Shown: positions 10,496 through 22,487 of the stretch, piece after piece | Layout: every line of letters begins with the position of its first letter | Position numbering within the stretch: position 1 is the stretch's first letter | Source: Sycon ciliatum | Taxonomy: Eukaryota > Porifera > Calcarea > Leucosolenida > Sycettidae | Direction of reading: 5' to 3' | Length of the DNA stretch: 64,000 bases | Assembly (NCBI RefSeq): GCF_964019385.1 | Contig: NC_088655.1 | Location: forward strand, 24,550,109 to 24,614,108 | Notes under the pieces: generated by a model | Told to the model about the DNA's origin: nothing | The model's input: the letters and a program-made list of their open reading frames with translations, nothing else | The model's database searches: none | Made by a program: the position numbers and the translations under genes

Positions 10496-10660
10496 CCACC
10501 GCAACTACCACCGCCGCCACCACTACCAGCAGCACCACCACCACCACCGCCACCGCCACCACCACCGCCACCACCACCGCCACCACCACCGCCACCACCA
10601 CCGCCACCACCATCACCGCCACCACCACCACACCGCCACCACTACCATCACCGCGACCAC
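10496..10660. repeat. CCACCG/CCACCA microsatellite
   Basis: A nearly pure (CCACCG)n run that opens frames in all registers (poly-His, poly-Pro, poly-Ala/Thr). A flanking phrase, TGCCCTGCAGTGCAG, is repeated at about 10469 and 10727, so the block belongs to an imperfect ~255 bp duplication. Confidence 0.9.
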
Positions 10661-11441
10661 CACTATAGAAGCATTGTCGTGCACGGCACGTCTGCAAGAG
10701 AAAATAATAGTATGCCAGTGCTGTAATGCCCTGCAGTGCAGTATGCTCCCGCCACCACCACCACCACTAACGTTATGGAAGCATTGTCACGCACTGTACA
10801 TCGATCCACAAGAGAAAATAATGCCAGTGACTTACTAGCACCTCCATGCTGCATGCGGACCTGGACACAGCACTGTTCCCTCTGCAGGAAAGGGGCGGGG
10901 GGGGGGGGTATTTCATTGTCCCTGCCTGAAGTAATAATGACTACATGACATGATATCCAGCTAACTTTGCCAGTAACGAACGACCCTTGATCGGGCATGA
11001 GAAAAGTGTTGGTATTTGGGAGTTGTCGTCATTCATGGGGTTGAAAATATACGGCTATATTGTTACTAGGTCTGAAGATAGTGTCACTATCCGTGGGTTG
11101 TTATACCCGTGGTTGACTGCAGATACGTTTGGATTATTCTATGAGTATATGAAGGGTATACGTTAAATATTTTCCTGAGGACATAGCACGAGGAAATTAT
11201 GGGGAATGCAGTACATGTATAGAATGGTGCAATCCATTTATCCCAGGGCACTTTCCCAAGACTCCTTCCAATATTCACTCTTGGCGCGACCCTTGTGAAC
11301 TGAGCGGGGTGTATCGTTGAATATACCCCTCTCAGAACGTCTACTGATGGGCTGAAATCGCCCAATTCATACCGTTCCATGGATGTCAGGGAGTCGTAGC
11401 ACCCAAGGAAACAACACGAGATCATGATACCCAAAATGATG

Positions 11442-11660
11442 TACTGTAAAAGCGGAAATTTTCAGTGGTGTTTTATTTTCGGTAACTTCGGTGCCGACAA
11501 TTTTTACCGAAAAAATGCACCGAACTTTTTCGGTACTACTTAGTGGTACTAGCACCCTTACCTGGAAAGCGGGTATTACCGAAAATTTCCCTCCACCGAA
11601 TCGCCGATTTTGGAGAATTCCGAAAATATTACACCACGGAAAATTTCTGCTTTTACAGTA
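11442..11660. mobile_element. 219 bp MITE with TACTGTAAAAGCGGAAATTTTC ends (TA target)
   Basis: Inverted ends TACTGTAAAAGCGGAAA (left) and TTTCTGCTTTTACAGTA (right). The interior repeats TTTTCGGTA and TACCGAAAA-type words. TA and CTGTAAAA termini suggest Tc1/mariner or pogo-like origin. Confidence 0.75.
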
Positions 11661-12717
11661 CACAGATTGGATCCATGGAGATTCTACATGATCTGTGGTT
11701 TATGCAACTCGTGATTGCGGACTTGACTCGCTGGCCCCAAGCATGGGTCAGTCAAGCGATGCTATATGCGAGCATGTATGTATCGCACTTGCCCCTAAGG
11801 CAGTTAGGGCAACTGTCACTGGCAGCCCAGGGTTGAACCCACATTATTAATTTTTGAAATTTTCTAGGGTGACACGAAAAGCTTCATGCACTGGGTGGTC
11901 ACTCTCTATTCATGTATACCACTCTGCCAATAGTGCATAGAGCTCTCTTTTGAGCTGGCCAGCTGGCCCTCGTTATGATTTAGGCTGAAAGTCTACCGTG
12001 CCATCTCCCTTATGCTATGACTCCATAATGCATATGTACAGAAGAAAAAATCTAAGGACTCCGTGGATGAAATTCTGTTTTGTCAAGTGGGCATTTTTGA
12101 TTATTGTGAATGGCGTGTAGTGCCATAGTACAGTTCCTTTTGCTACATAACGTTTGCACAAGTCACCTTTCAGCAATTGAACTAGGAAGATCTATGTCTC
12201 TGATCTTGTCATTTGGCCCGGCTGGTGCTGTGCACTAACAACCATTGTCAGGCACCTTCGAAAGACCAACAGCGATGAGTTCATGACCCAAGCATTATTT
12301 GGGCCGTTAAGTTGACTAAACGGGAGTGTAGCAAGCTTTGATCGGCGTGCTTGTGAAATGTTGTCCGAGCTGAATAGAGTCTATCTCCTGCGGTTTAGTA
12401 CAACAGTTTCACACCTAATACTGTAGATTCGACGTCTCCAAGAAAAACCTCCATGGAGACTGGAAACTATAGCAGATCATAAATGATGCAGCAGCTCAGC
12501 TGATTCCTCAGCTCGTGTCTAGGTTCATGTACTTTGGTAAACGTGTTGTGGCAGACTGTCACTCCATGTGCAAAGCTGCATACTCTTGGGGTTATTGATT
12601 CTTGCTGATAATTCCATTAACGTTATTGCATAGATATGAACATCATAATAATTGAATGTTGGCAAGACCCAACAAGGTGTCCCTAATGACTTACATCAGA
12701 TCTTCACAAAATGCACA
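11661..12717. other. Interior of the 16.3 kb element, nothing recognised
   Basis: About 1 kb, moderately AT-rich, without domain-bearing frames or inverted repeats that I could see. Confidence 0.5.
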
Positions 12718-12969
12718 TACTGTAAGACATGATTTTATAATATACAATCATGTCTTACAGTATATATTATATAACGAGGAAGCAAATCTAACGTTTTAAC
12801 GGATGACATTTCTTCGTTATAATAGATCCGTTGAGGCCATACTGCTTCATATATGCTGTGTGTGGATATGGCAGAATACTGCAAGATTGTTAACATATCT
12901 GCTCGTTAACCTATGAATTTTGGACAATCGTTAAATTTGCGACTCGTTATAACAGCATGTCTTACAGTA
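12718..12969. mobile_element. 252 bp MITE with TACTGTAAGACATG ends
   Basis: Inverted ends TACTGTAAGACATG and CATGTCTTACAGTA, TA-terminated. The left end carries an extra small hairpin (12718-12763). TATAACGAG and CTCGTTATAA pair internally. Probably a pogo/Tc1-like non-autonomous element. Confidence 0.7.
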
Positions 12970-13406
12970 CATCTTGAAAAGCCATATTTTGGTTTCACAT
13001 ACACGTCACATTTCTATCACAGAGATCAGTAGCCATGGGCCATTGGTGGCAATACTGGTAGGAGTCGCCGAAGGCTTAGCCAATAATTTCCGTTCTATAC
13101 CCAATATACATACCCGAACTGGGCACAAATCTATCCCATTCCTTGGTGCTGACCCCTTTGATGCGCCCCCGAATCCCTTAGCATTATTAGTACCTCCAAT
13201 TCATTTCATCATCAGCTCACCGCATGCTCAGTACTGTGTTGTAAAGTATGCAAATTTTCGACGCTTTTAAATTGCAGTCTCCCCAGGGCAAAAACACATC
13301 TCGGCCACATTGAAATTTTAGCCTGTACTGCTGATGCCTGTATACACTGTCACATTGAACCTTGCGAAACAAATTTTAGGCTACAAATGCCCAGTACATA
13401 AAAGGG
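12970..13406. other. Unassigned, short open frames only
   Basis: A 98-codon frame at 12974-13270 has no domain or codon signal I can support. Nothing else noted. Confidence 0.4.
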
Positions 13407-13552
13407 GAGAAGGCACTGAACGAAGTGTCAACCTACGAATACAACCTCAGTGCAACAACATGCTCTTTCTCTTTCTGCTTGTGTAAGCAGAAAGAGCACG
13501 TTGTTGCACTGAGGTTGTATTCGTAGGTTGACAGTTCGTTCAGTGCCTTCTC
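13407..13552. repeat. 146 bp near-perfect hairpin
   Basis: The left arm begins GAGAAGGCACTGAACGAA and the right arm ends in its inverse. Arms of about 65 bp pair with very few mismatches, and the centre includes AGAAAGAGC/GCTCTTTCT. It may be a compact foldback MITE; no clear target duplication. Confidence 0.8.
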
Positions 13553-14095
13553 ACCTTTGGTTACGTAATCTTGTTACCTTTTGCGTTTCCTCTAGTAAAT
13601 AAATGACAACCGCTCTATTCAGTTGCTATTCACTCCTGGCGCATGCGCTGGACGCAAAATTCTTTTATTAGTGATGTCGAAAAAGTATGCGGTTGTCAGT
13701 TGACAAACCTCCTTTTATTTACAATTCAGTTGCGTGATGTCCACCACTTTCCGAATTAAAAATGCACAGGCCGATATTAGCCGAAAATAAAACATGCGCC
13801 GAATATGCAGTACCTTGCGCACTCTGTTAGAAGACATTAGGGCTACTGGGAATGAATGCTCAAGTAAAATGATGAAGTACAGTAATACAATACTATTGGG
13901 AGTTCATTTGGCATGAATGCACCAAGCCAACTCTCCTATACAAACAGTATAGTGTTGCTGCCAAAAATATGATTAGCTAAAGTTGCCTTTTTGCATTATT
14001 ATGGTTGAACTTTTTTCCTGTAGCTTCGTTCCCATGCTGTGGATTTAATCACGAAATTTGTTAGCAAGACGAAGAGGTTTATGTCAGCTTACTAT

Positions 14096-14413
14096 TGTAA
14101 TGGGTAGCCGAGTGGTAGGCGCGGTGAAATCAACAAGAATTACTTTTATTCTACTTCTTTCAGGTACACACCTGAGATATAATTATTAGTGAAAGAAGAA
14201 GCGGCAAAATGACTGACTTTCTCTCCGGTGCACACCTGGAGGTTGAATAGCTCGTTATTATCAAAATCTCATCTTCATCAAAACAGAAATGCGCAGCCGC
14301 TTATATGCAGCAGACGCCGTACGCTTACATACGGAGATACACTAAATATACATCAGGCAAAGCTCCGTATTAGTTCCGTACTGCTTCCGTATTGGTCGGG
14401 CAGGGATACTACA
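14096..14413 (-). repeat. LTR (3' LTR of the minus-oriented element)
   Basis: 318 bp, TG...CA bounded on the plus strand, preceded by the 4-bp duplication CTAT and followed by the polypurine tract complement (CCCTCCCTTCCT). Confidence 0.85.
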
Positions 14414-14925
14414 CCCTCCCTTCCTACAGATAATCACGCCCTCGTGATTTTCAAAAAATTAGTGAAGAGTTACGAACACAGCGTCAACCGGAAGATGGCA
14501 AATAATATATCGGAAATGATAACGTTTAGAGTAGACAGAAGAAATGAACTGATAACAAATCATAAAGTAGAAGTAAAAGCACACAAGGTTCACACGATCT
14601 CACGGGGTCAAAAGGGAAAGAACTGTCCTCCAAATAGGACCTGAAACCACAGCACTCTTGCTGCACTACGCTGGCACAACCCGCCAGGAACATCGCAGTT
14701 CAAAAACCGAACTGAATGCACTATAACTATAAGGGGCGTTGTCACACACATTGTCCCACGTTAGCTGGGTAAACCGTGGCTCACCATGATCAGACGTCTA
14801 CCAAACTAAACTGGATTCACACACTCGCATAAAGGAAGACTGAAAAGAACAGGGAGACTGAAGGAAGACAGGAAAGAAAATGCCATACCTGGAATCAGCG
14901 TTAGTAACCACGGCGGCGGCTGGAG

Positions 14926-15450
14926 CTATGGCCAGTATTGGCGGAGGGCGAGCCAGGTTTTATCTTTATCTTGGTTGGGCCGGTCACTCAGAGCGGCTAG
15001 CTCGGCGTCAGACAGATCACTCCCTCCTCGTCTTGAATCGTGGTCTTCACATTGTCGATAGCATTGCTTTGCGCGACGTAAAGAGTGATGGTATAGCCAG
15101 GAAGAGTGTTGACGAAAATCTGCATCCCACCACGGAGGCGAAGTACCAAATGAAGAGTGGGCTCCTGCTTCCGACTGCGTGCCGGCGAAAATCAAACGCT
15201 GCTGGTCTTGGGGAATACCCTCCTTGTCTTGGGTACCAGCCTGCCTGTTGTCGTCCCCATCAGCTTCGCCATCACCACCGGTAGTATACATGTAGGTAGC
15301 GGGTCGCTTGGAATCGCCATCGGAGTCTCCAGTGTGTGCCGTGCGGAAAGAAGGGTGATCCACGCTAGCACCCTGACTGTGCTGCAGGCTAATAAGCAGA
15401 GCCAAGCCCAGGAAGGCAAGAAACATGATTCTTATCTTAATTCGTCGCAC
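14926..15450 (-). CDS. 174-codon frame with signal peptide inside the LTR element
   Basis: The frame starts [20 protein letters not shown], a basic start plus a hydrophobic core typical of a signal peptide, with probable cleavage near HSQGAS. The mature part is hydrophilic, rich in Asp, Gly, Ser and Gln, with a few Cys in a late segment ([12 protein letters not shown]). It resembles neither gag, protease, RT nor envelope. A cellular secreted-protein sequence carried by a small LTR element is the simplest reading (inference). The near-identical LTRs mean the element moved recently with this cargo. The identity of the protein is unknown. Confidence 0.5.
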   Translation of the reverse strand: MRRIKIRIMFLAFLGLALLISLQHSQGASVDHPSFRTAHTGDSDGDSKRPATYMYTTGGDGEADGDDNRQAGTQDKEGIPQDQQRLIFAGTQSEAGAHSSFGTSPPWWDADFRQHSSWLYHHSLRRAKQCYRQCEDHDSRRGGSDLSDAELAALSDRPNQDKDKTWLALRQYWP

Positions 15451-15528
15451 GGAGCTGCAGCGGGTTGAGCCATGGGGGTCTGGGGTCGAATCACGTTGTT
15501 TTATTTAAAACTACACCGCTGCCACCAA

Positions 15529-15847
15529 TGTAACAGGTAGTATAGGTGGTAGGCGCGGTGAAATCAACAAGAATTACTTTTATTCTACTTCTTTCAGGTA
15601 CACACCTGAGATATAATTATTAGTGAAAGAAGAAGCGGCAAAATGACTGACTTTCTCTCCGGTGCACACCTGGAGGTTGAATAGCTCGTTATTATCAAAA
15701 TCTCATCTTCATCAAAACAGAAATGCGCAGCCGCTTATATGCAGCAGACGCCGTACGCTTACATACGGAGATACACTAAATATACATCAGGCAAAGCTCC
15801 GTATTAGTTCCGTACTGCTTCCGTATTGGTCGGGCAGGGATACTACA
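15529..15847 (-). repeat. LTR (5' LTR of the minus-oriented element)
   Basis: 319 bp. The primer-binding-site-like segment lies immediately to its left at 15513-15528, and CTAT follows on the right. Confidence 0.85.
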
Positions 15848-17200
15848 CTATTATTCTACCTGCACTTGCTTTTATCTTTTTTGTGCAGGACTCTGAGAAG
15901 CTGGAGGGACCCCACAAACCTCAAGCATTGAGGATACAACTTTTAACCAAGAACCAGGCAACATGATGTGCATGTATCACGTTCGCTGTGATTGCATCGT
16001 TTCAGGGTACACTGACAACATGCTAGTACTAGGAACTAGTCCTTGATTAGCAGCAGTGGTCTGAATTATTGCCTGGCCGCTATTCATATAATCCTTTGGT
16101 GCTTACTCATTGCCTTGTTCTGTCTCTAAAATGGCGTATGGGTGTTCTGAGGCTTGTAATATTTGCTCAAGCCGCGCATTGGCATTGGTGCATGTCGGTA
16201 AATGCCAGCCACTGCTGCCTAGCTCAACATGTTTTGTATGATGTAGAATGCGCTCTGTGTATCTACAATCGAGCGACCTGCTTGTCTGGGCTAACTGTAA
16301 CTACACCAACAGTTGCACTAGTATGTGCACTGTGCTGGCACAGTGTATCATACTCAGTCTTGTCACTTCTTCTCCCACGTTTACTGTATTGTTTAATTCA
16401 CTGTACACATCTTGCCCAGCTCCTCTAAGGCCACACAGAATTAGTTTGTTGTTTTGGGCCACTACACTCAGCTGGTGTAAGGTTGGTCTGCTTCTCTCTT
16501 CCTTCTCTTCGACGTGTCCAGCCAATCATTCATGTCAAGCTTTGCATAACTTAGATCACTGTATATACAGTCACCTGGCTGGAAACGTCCATGGCTGCAA
16601 AATCCCATCTTTCTTGAGGGACCCCATTTTATAGAGTGGACGACATTCACTTTCCTGATAGACTCACCTCAGATGTTGGTACACTGTATTGTACCCATCC
16701 CTGATTTGTACATGCACCACTTTTTTGGCAACTCCGAACAGTGAGAATGTCTGCTGTGGATAGTTCTCATGCTTTTAAACTCATTCGTAAACAAGTACGG
16801 TTTTATACCACCAAAATGTAGTTCATTACAAGTCGTCGATTATGATCCTTTGTTGAGACGAAAGCTTCGGGACCTGGTAGTACTTGTGACATACCCATAA
16901 TTATCATACTCTGTCAGGTTCTGAAGCTGTGTGCTGTGTGCCAGGGGTTATGGCGATCGAGTGCATGTATGTTCGGATAAGGGCGTGGGAAAACACTCAT
17001 CTAAAACATACTCATTTCCTCATGCATACTTTCATTTCTCATTCTTTTTGGCACACACTCCAGCTCCTCGAAATTATCATGGGATGCATGTTGATGACAG
17101 CCTGCTGCCATGCAGCCTGAGCAGTTCGGACAATCAATCATTCGGATAATCAGCATTCTATATTACTACAGTTGTAGCAGCTGTATTTCATGTACAGTAC
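15848..17200. other. Interior of the 16.3 kb element, decayed, with Tigger-like remnant
   Basis: No convincing gene. Around 16970-17170 there are TTCGGATAA phrases and a GCATTCTATATTAC end resembling the Tigger-like element at 24269-24503, so an eroded copy probably lies here. Confidence 0.4.
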
Positions 17201-17392
17201 TACAGTAGAGTCAGGCGCCGAAGAATGTGTTGCCCAAGAATGTCCAGCCTGAAATGCTAAGAACACCAACATGATCCTAACATGATTGTTTCTAAGAACA
17301 TGCTACAAGAGCGCAGCCGGATGGCTGAAAAATAAGAACACCCAAGGCTAACCTCTTGGACACAACGTTCTTGGACGCTCGACTCTACTGTA
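17201..17392. mobile_element. Tigger/pogo-like MITE, 192 bp
   Basis: Inverted ends TACAGTAGAGTC (17201) and GACTCTACTGTA (17392). The CAGTAGAGTC terminus and TA flank match the pogo/Tigger style. The interior repeats AAGAATGT and AAGAACA words. Confidence 0.7.
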
Positions 17393-17520
17393 GTATGGAA
17401 GAACACTCTTCGGCAGGGATGTTACATGTTAGAAATCATGCGTACAAGATGCCTATTTAAGTCTGCTCTTCTTTTATGACAAGCTTTGGCATGCATGCAG
17501 CTCTTAATAAATCCCAAAGG

Positions 17521-17580
17521 TGGAGTGCAATGACATGTTTAATAAGTCCCAAAGGTGGAGTGCAATGACATGCATTTGGA
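17521..17580. repeat. Short tandem duplication
   Basis: The phrase AATAAATCCCAAAGGTGGAGT/AATAAGTCCCAAAGGTGGAGT followed by GCAATGACATG occurs twice in succession, with a period of about 39 bp. Confidence 0.6.
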
Positions 17581-19359
17581 ACCGTGATCACTAAAATCCT
17601 GCGCTTACTGGTAATTCTAAGATTTAGAACTATAAGTGATGTTGCACACCAAAGAACGTCGTTCCGAGGGCCTAGGTCGGGGGCGTTCTTGGAAGAACAT
17701 CATGCTGGATTGTAGATAAACTATATAACCCGCATGTGTGTGATAACAAAAGCTGCGGTACAGTGCGGAGAAACTAGTATAACATACTAATATCACCAGT
17801 AGGTTTTCTAAACTTCTTGTTCTATACTGGAGAATATTCCAGCCAGTGAATCCAGAGCAAGTGCTATGGAAATGGACTAGCGAGAGCTCACAATAGCCAG
17901 ACAGACCCACGAGTCCTTTCTTGAACCGAACAATAATTTAGAAAAGCGATCCTGTCAGCTTTTCTATTATTGTGTTCACATGGCAAGAAAAACGACACCG
18001 CTATGCTACGTAAGTTTCTACGTAAGGTGCTCGGTATTTCACTTAGGCTACGTAAGTCTCTACGTAAGGTGCTCGGTATTAGATCTACCAACGGGTGGTA
18101 GCCGCGTGCTGTGCACGTGCACGGCAGACATTGTGTTGCAGTGCAGTCCGTGTTTGGATGTGCATGCGCGAGGAACTTTCTCCTTTGGAACTGCTTCTTG
18201 TATGAGCTGTTTCGGATATTTCGTCTCCTGTCCTGGCTTATTTCGTTTCGGCGCTGCTGAGACCTCCTTTCGCGGAATATTACTCAATGACAGGTGAGTT
18301 GACCAGTTCCCTTTGATTCATTTGCTTGTGTTGACTCTTTCATTTACGAAAAGTGTGCTAATTTTGGGCGGAATGCAATAAATAATGGAAAAGCTGACCG
18401 GATCTCCTTTCTAAATTTAGCTTTTCCGCTGCCATGCCGAGGCCTCCTTTTACGGAATACTCAATGACAGGTGATCTCTGAGTTGACCAGTTTCCTTCGA
18501 TTCATTTGCTTATGCTCACCCTTTCATTTACGGAAACATGTGCTGATTATATTCGGATTTAGATCCATTTTATCTCTTTGCCCTTGCCTACAGTGTGCGA
18601 AGAACACGAGTTCACCTTCTTGACGGTAAGGCTTATGTTGCTGCTGAGGCTTAGATGTGTTGTCGAAATACTCATGTTCATTGTACATTGGTACGTTACA
18701 AGTAAGGCACCGGTCAGTGGCATACTATCGTTGGCAGTTCCCAATCTGGAGGGAAAGGTTCAAGGACCCATTGACCGAGTATGCTAAATAAATTCGCATA
18801 TCGGGGAAAATCTCCATTATGGAGAGGTTCAGTGACTTGTTTGCTTTATACGAAACAAGCCAATGGGTGCAGTCTCGTCTCGTGAAAATCTCGTACTTGT
18901 ATGACTGGATTTGTTTACTCGAGTCTGGGCTGTTTGATTTGTGAGTACCGCCGAGGTTGCACTGCCCCAAATAAAGTTGCGTGCCGCCAAAGCAAAAATT
19001 ACGATCTGCAATCTGTTTGTAGTACCTGCAAGAATGTGCTGTACATGTATCGTACTTTCTCTGTTGCTGTTTCAGTTGCCGTCGTGTTGCTAAAGAAAGG
19101 TTCAGTGACTCATTTGTTTCATACGAGACGAGTCTGTGTGGCTTAGAATCTTTTGCTGTAGAAAATTCTATTCGTATGTCTATTGGAGCAATGTATTCAC
19201 TGGTTATAAAATAGGTTAAGACAAACTTACAGAATAAATACCATCGGTCGTTTGGTGTTCGTGCTAAAGAAGTTCGACTGGATATCATTCATACTCACGG
19301 CAAAAGATGTGTAACATTTTATTATTATGGAGTGCCTTGTTTATCTCTCAGTACCTCCA

Positions 19360-19430
19360 GGGTACCCTGTAAGAAGGCCTTAGGCCTGCGGGGATTGCCC
19401 TATCAAAAATTTGATAATTTGATAATAATG
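19360..19430 (+). mobile_element. 71-bp 5'-truncated LINE insertion
   Basis: Identical in most positions to the 3' tail of the LINE at 59090-63010 (GGGTACCCTGTAAGAAGGCC... to ...TTTGATAATAAT). It is flanked by ACCTCCA on both sides (19353-19359 and 19431-19437), and other AT-element copies have the uninterrupted site. A dead-on-arrival 3' fragment. Confidence 0.9.
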
Positions 19431-20095
19431 ACCTCCAACCTCCAATGGCCTTGCCCCTTTTATCCTCAGGATCAGTGTAGTTGTTGGAACGAGGTGCCGG
19501 ACTCAACAATGTATTTGTTTACATTTTAATACATGTTTATTGTTCCTCCTTTGCTGTGTTGTTTTAGACAATCGTGGACTTGTAACACATTGAAGTCATT
19601 GAACTACTTCCAAAAGTTGTATCGACATCAACAGGATTACGATTTCAGTACAATATGATGCCGGATGACCTTATCACGACAACCCATGACTACAATTATA
19701 AACACAGAATCAACAAAAACATCTGCAGCACGCACCTGGTTACAATTCTCAAGTAAATGTGATTTAGGGTGTGGACATCTGAATTTTCCGAAAGACAAGA
19801 CTATTTTATGAAGAGTCATGAAATTCTGCAACAGCAACATCCACAGAATGACCTGCGTATAAAAAAAGTATCACCGCCACTACCCATATGATTCCCCTGC
19901 AGAAGAACATGAATATGCAAGACTAGTGCCATTTTCTGCAAGAAAAGGCTTGCACATCAATGCGTATAATACGGTATTGAATTTGACATGATGCACATGT
20001 AGAGGCGCTACGTGTAGGCCATCATTTAGGGCATTCCATTGGTGGGACAATTTTGATTATAACGGTAATAATATCCTTAGCTAAAAAAACAAAAG

Positions 20096-20545
20096 AAATT
20101 ATAGCAATAAAAACTGCTTTATGGCAGTTTTCTAAAAACAGTTATTGTGTTCTAGTCCATGGACCTCGTCTAAAAAGTAAGAAATTAACGAAATGTGATA
20201 GCCGAAAATTAAAATTTCACACAAAACCTCACAATAATCACAACACTTGAGGATCTTAGTTTAAAAAAAAATACTGCTTTCAACACTTCTTTGGTCTGAC
20301 ACTTCACGGGTGACTTGTACGAACTCCGAGTACTGCGCCAACATGCATGAATAGGAAAGAGGACCACGAGGGGAAAAGGTCTTCTTGCTTTTCATCCTGT
20401 GTGTGATTATTGTGAGGTTTTGTGTGAAATTTTAATTTTCGGCTATCACATTTCGTTAATTTCTTACTTTTTAGACGAGGTCCATGGACTAGAACACAAT
20501 AACTGTTTTTAGAAAACTGCCATAAAGCAGTTTTTATTGCTATAA
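20096..20545. repeat. Terminal foldback of AT-element A
   Basis: Arms of ~155 bp beginning TATAGCAATAAAAACTGC and ending GCAGTTTTTATTGCTATA, with a ~130-bp spacer. The same foldback forms one end of every AT-element copy that reaches this end. Confidence 0.85.
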
Positions 20546-21449
20546 TCATCTATGGCATTCAACATGCAGTTTGGGAAGCCATGCAGTCCTGGGACAAATA
20601 TCCAAATGCATTCTTGTCTCCAGACCAAACAACGATTGTTATCATACTTGACAATTTCCAACTCTACGACCACCATGCCAGCTCAAGCAAAAAGAAGCAA
20701 AGGAAGACGGAGATTTCTACTTGTGCAGCCATTCAGGGAGGAGCACGAAGGCTGTTTTAACATTACATGATTCGACTGTGCACGCACTTTCCAAAAGTGT
20801 ACTTATCACACACCACGTGAACTCTTAGGCTGTTTGCAGTGCGAGATACTTTATGTGCATGCCCTTGCCGCACATTCACACTCCAGTACAAAACATAATT
20901 ATGCAAATATGTAATGCACATAATGTAATATTCTACGCTTGAAAGCAGATCAGCATTCGAACTTTTTCATTGCCTTCAGGCTGCAACAGCATATTGCAAG
21001 AGGGCACAATGGTCCAACCCAACATCTTCCAGTGAACACCATCGGCCATGGCAGTACAGACCATCTGACATTCACTCACACCACCCACATAGAAGAGAAG
21101 CAATGTTGATACTTCATAGTTAACACGTTACAAATACTACTGAGGGTGCATATAGGAAGTACACCAGGTTCAGGATGCATTGATCCATTCTTCTGATTCA
21201 ACTACCTCAGCTGCTCATTTGATCTATGGCTATGCATGCTGTCGTCAGTGAGCCACATCATTGCGAAAGACTGATGACGGAGAGATCATTGCTCGTGTGT
21301 AGTCACAATACTATCAGAGAAATACGTTTGGCAAATATAGGAATACTGTGGACAAAATTGTACACAATAACCTGCCTTGAAGCAAATCTCAGAAAGAAAG
21401 CGCTGTGCAGATGCATGTCAGCCGCTTCAGATTCAGTCACTTCGTGAGA
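20546..21449. other. Interior of the 16.3 kb element
   Basis: No supported gene. A segment around 21190-21270 resembles one around 22075-22145 (TTCAACTAC, GATCT.TGGCTA.GCATG), suggesting an old internal duplication of exon-like sequence. Confidence 0.4.
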
Positions 21450-21684
21450 TCCAATATTCTTCCAACTGTACTGTTCAGCCTTCAGTGATCCACAGAGACA
21501 GACAAACAATCTGTTCCGTCCTTCCACATGAGAAACAGAGAGTGAACATGTTCCAGTTCATTCCAGTATGAAGGTGGCGGATACAGGCAATGAAAGTCAT
21601 CGTTGGGCCAACATGACCAGCCTTCAGACATGAGTTCTCAGAGACCTTCGCTCATGATAATGGTATTCACCCTTGGCTACAATC
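21450..21684 (-). pseudogene. Decayed exon related to 44535-44755
   Basis: On the minus strand an acceptor-like TTTTGCAG precedes GATTG at 21684. The next ~230 bases align with the exon-like frame of the 7.8 kb element: GGTCATGTTGGCC, CGCCACCT.CA, GGAACATGTTCA and GTGGAAGGACGGAACAG are shared, along with the MEGxNRLF.CL.G.LK.EQ peptide. Reading frame is not kept throughout. This supports common ancestry of the two long-TIR elements. Function of the original protein unknown. Confidence 0.5.
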
Positions 21685-22487
21685 CTGCAAAACACGTGAA
21701 AAGATTGCAGCAAAACAAACTGGATGTTATAAAGAAGCAATTTAGGAAAACTAAGCCTATCGTATTTGTAGTACAGTGAAGCTAAGATACAACACCCAGC
21801 AGGCAGGCAAACTTGCTAATATCCGATGAACTAGCATGCCTGGTCATGGCATACCGGGTACAAAATATGCAACCAGCATAACGTTTCCACCAGTATTGAT
21901 AATCTATCGTAACGTTATTATCAAACTACATAACTGCTAAGAATGTGCAACTACTAACATAATGTACGATCGGCTTCGAAATCCAATGATTATGAGCAAG
22001 CGCGCATATATTTCTACATGTGCCATGTAGATAGAGTGTTTCATCAGGTTAAGTAGGCATGGATCCACAGTTCATTGTTCTGCTTCAACTACCGTAGCTG
22101 TGATGTACAAGTTTTGATCTCTGGCTACGCATGATGGTATTAATGAGCCCAATGGCCCACAAAAACCGAAGTGATGAAACTTTCTGCCGTGGGCAGAGGG
22201 ATCATCGAGTTGCCCACTCTTGGTTATGTACTCATGCCATTACCAACTATCAGTGCACAAGTACTGCTACGCCCTCACTATGATCCATTGCAACAATATC
22301 ACCAGGCACATGCATGCTACTGCACCCATTAAACCAAGAGTCGCAAATAGGAAAATCTTTGCTGTGAACCACAGCTAGCTATAAGGTGCTTTGAGTCCAG
22401 TTTTGTGGGAAAGTTGCACTGCATGATGCACAATACCACATTGAGCGAAATTCTTTTTTTCACATAGCGTGAAGTGTCTCTCGAGAA

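Larger units (their letters stand above)
14096..15847 (-). mobile_element. Non-autonomous LTR retrotransposon, 1.75 kb, minus orientation
   Basis: Two direct repeats, 14096-14413 and 15529-15847, start TGTAA and end TACTACA. They are flanked by CTAT on both sides (14092-14095, 15848-15851). On the minus strand a primer-binding-site-like TTGGTGGCAGCGGTG follows the 5' LTR and a polypurine tract (AGGAAGGGAGGG) precedes the 3' LTR, as in Ty3/Gypsy-type elements. The LTRs look identical except for about 20 bases at one edge, implying a recent insertion. No gag or pol is present; the interior is about 1.1 kb. It lies inside the 16.3 kb element. Confidence 0.85.
17937..20545 (+). mobile_element. 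AT-element copy A (2.6 kb), inside the 16.3 kb element
   Basis: Starts TTTAGAAAAGCGATCCTG and ends TTGCTATAA. The flanks are AATAA to the left and TCATC to the right, so it sits between A and T without a longer duplication. The last ~450 bp (from about 20096) form a foldback. It lacks the internal MITE found in copies B, C, D, E and G. A 71-bp LINE 3' fragment is inserted at 19360-19430. Confidence 0.8.

Noticed and set aside
10448-10838. Poly-His, poly-Pro and poly-Thr frames
   Set aside because: They are readings of the CCACCG microsatellite in different registers.
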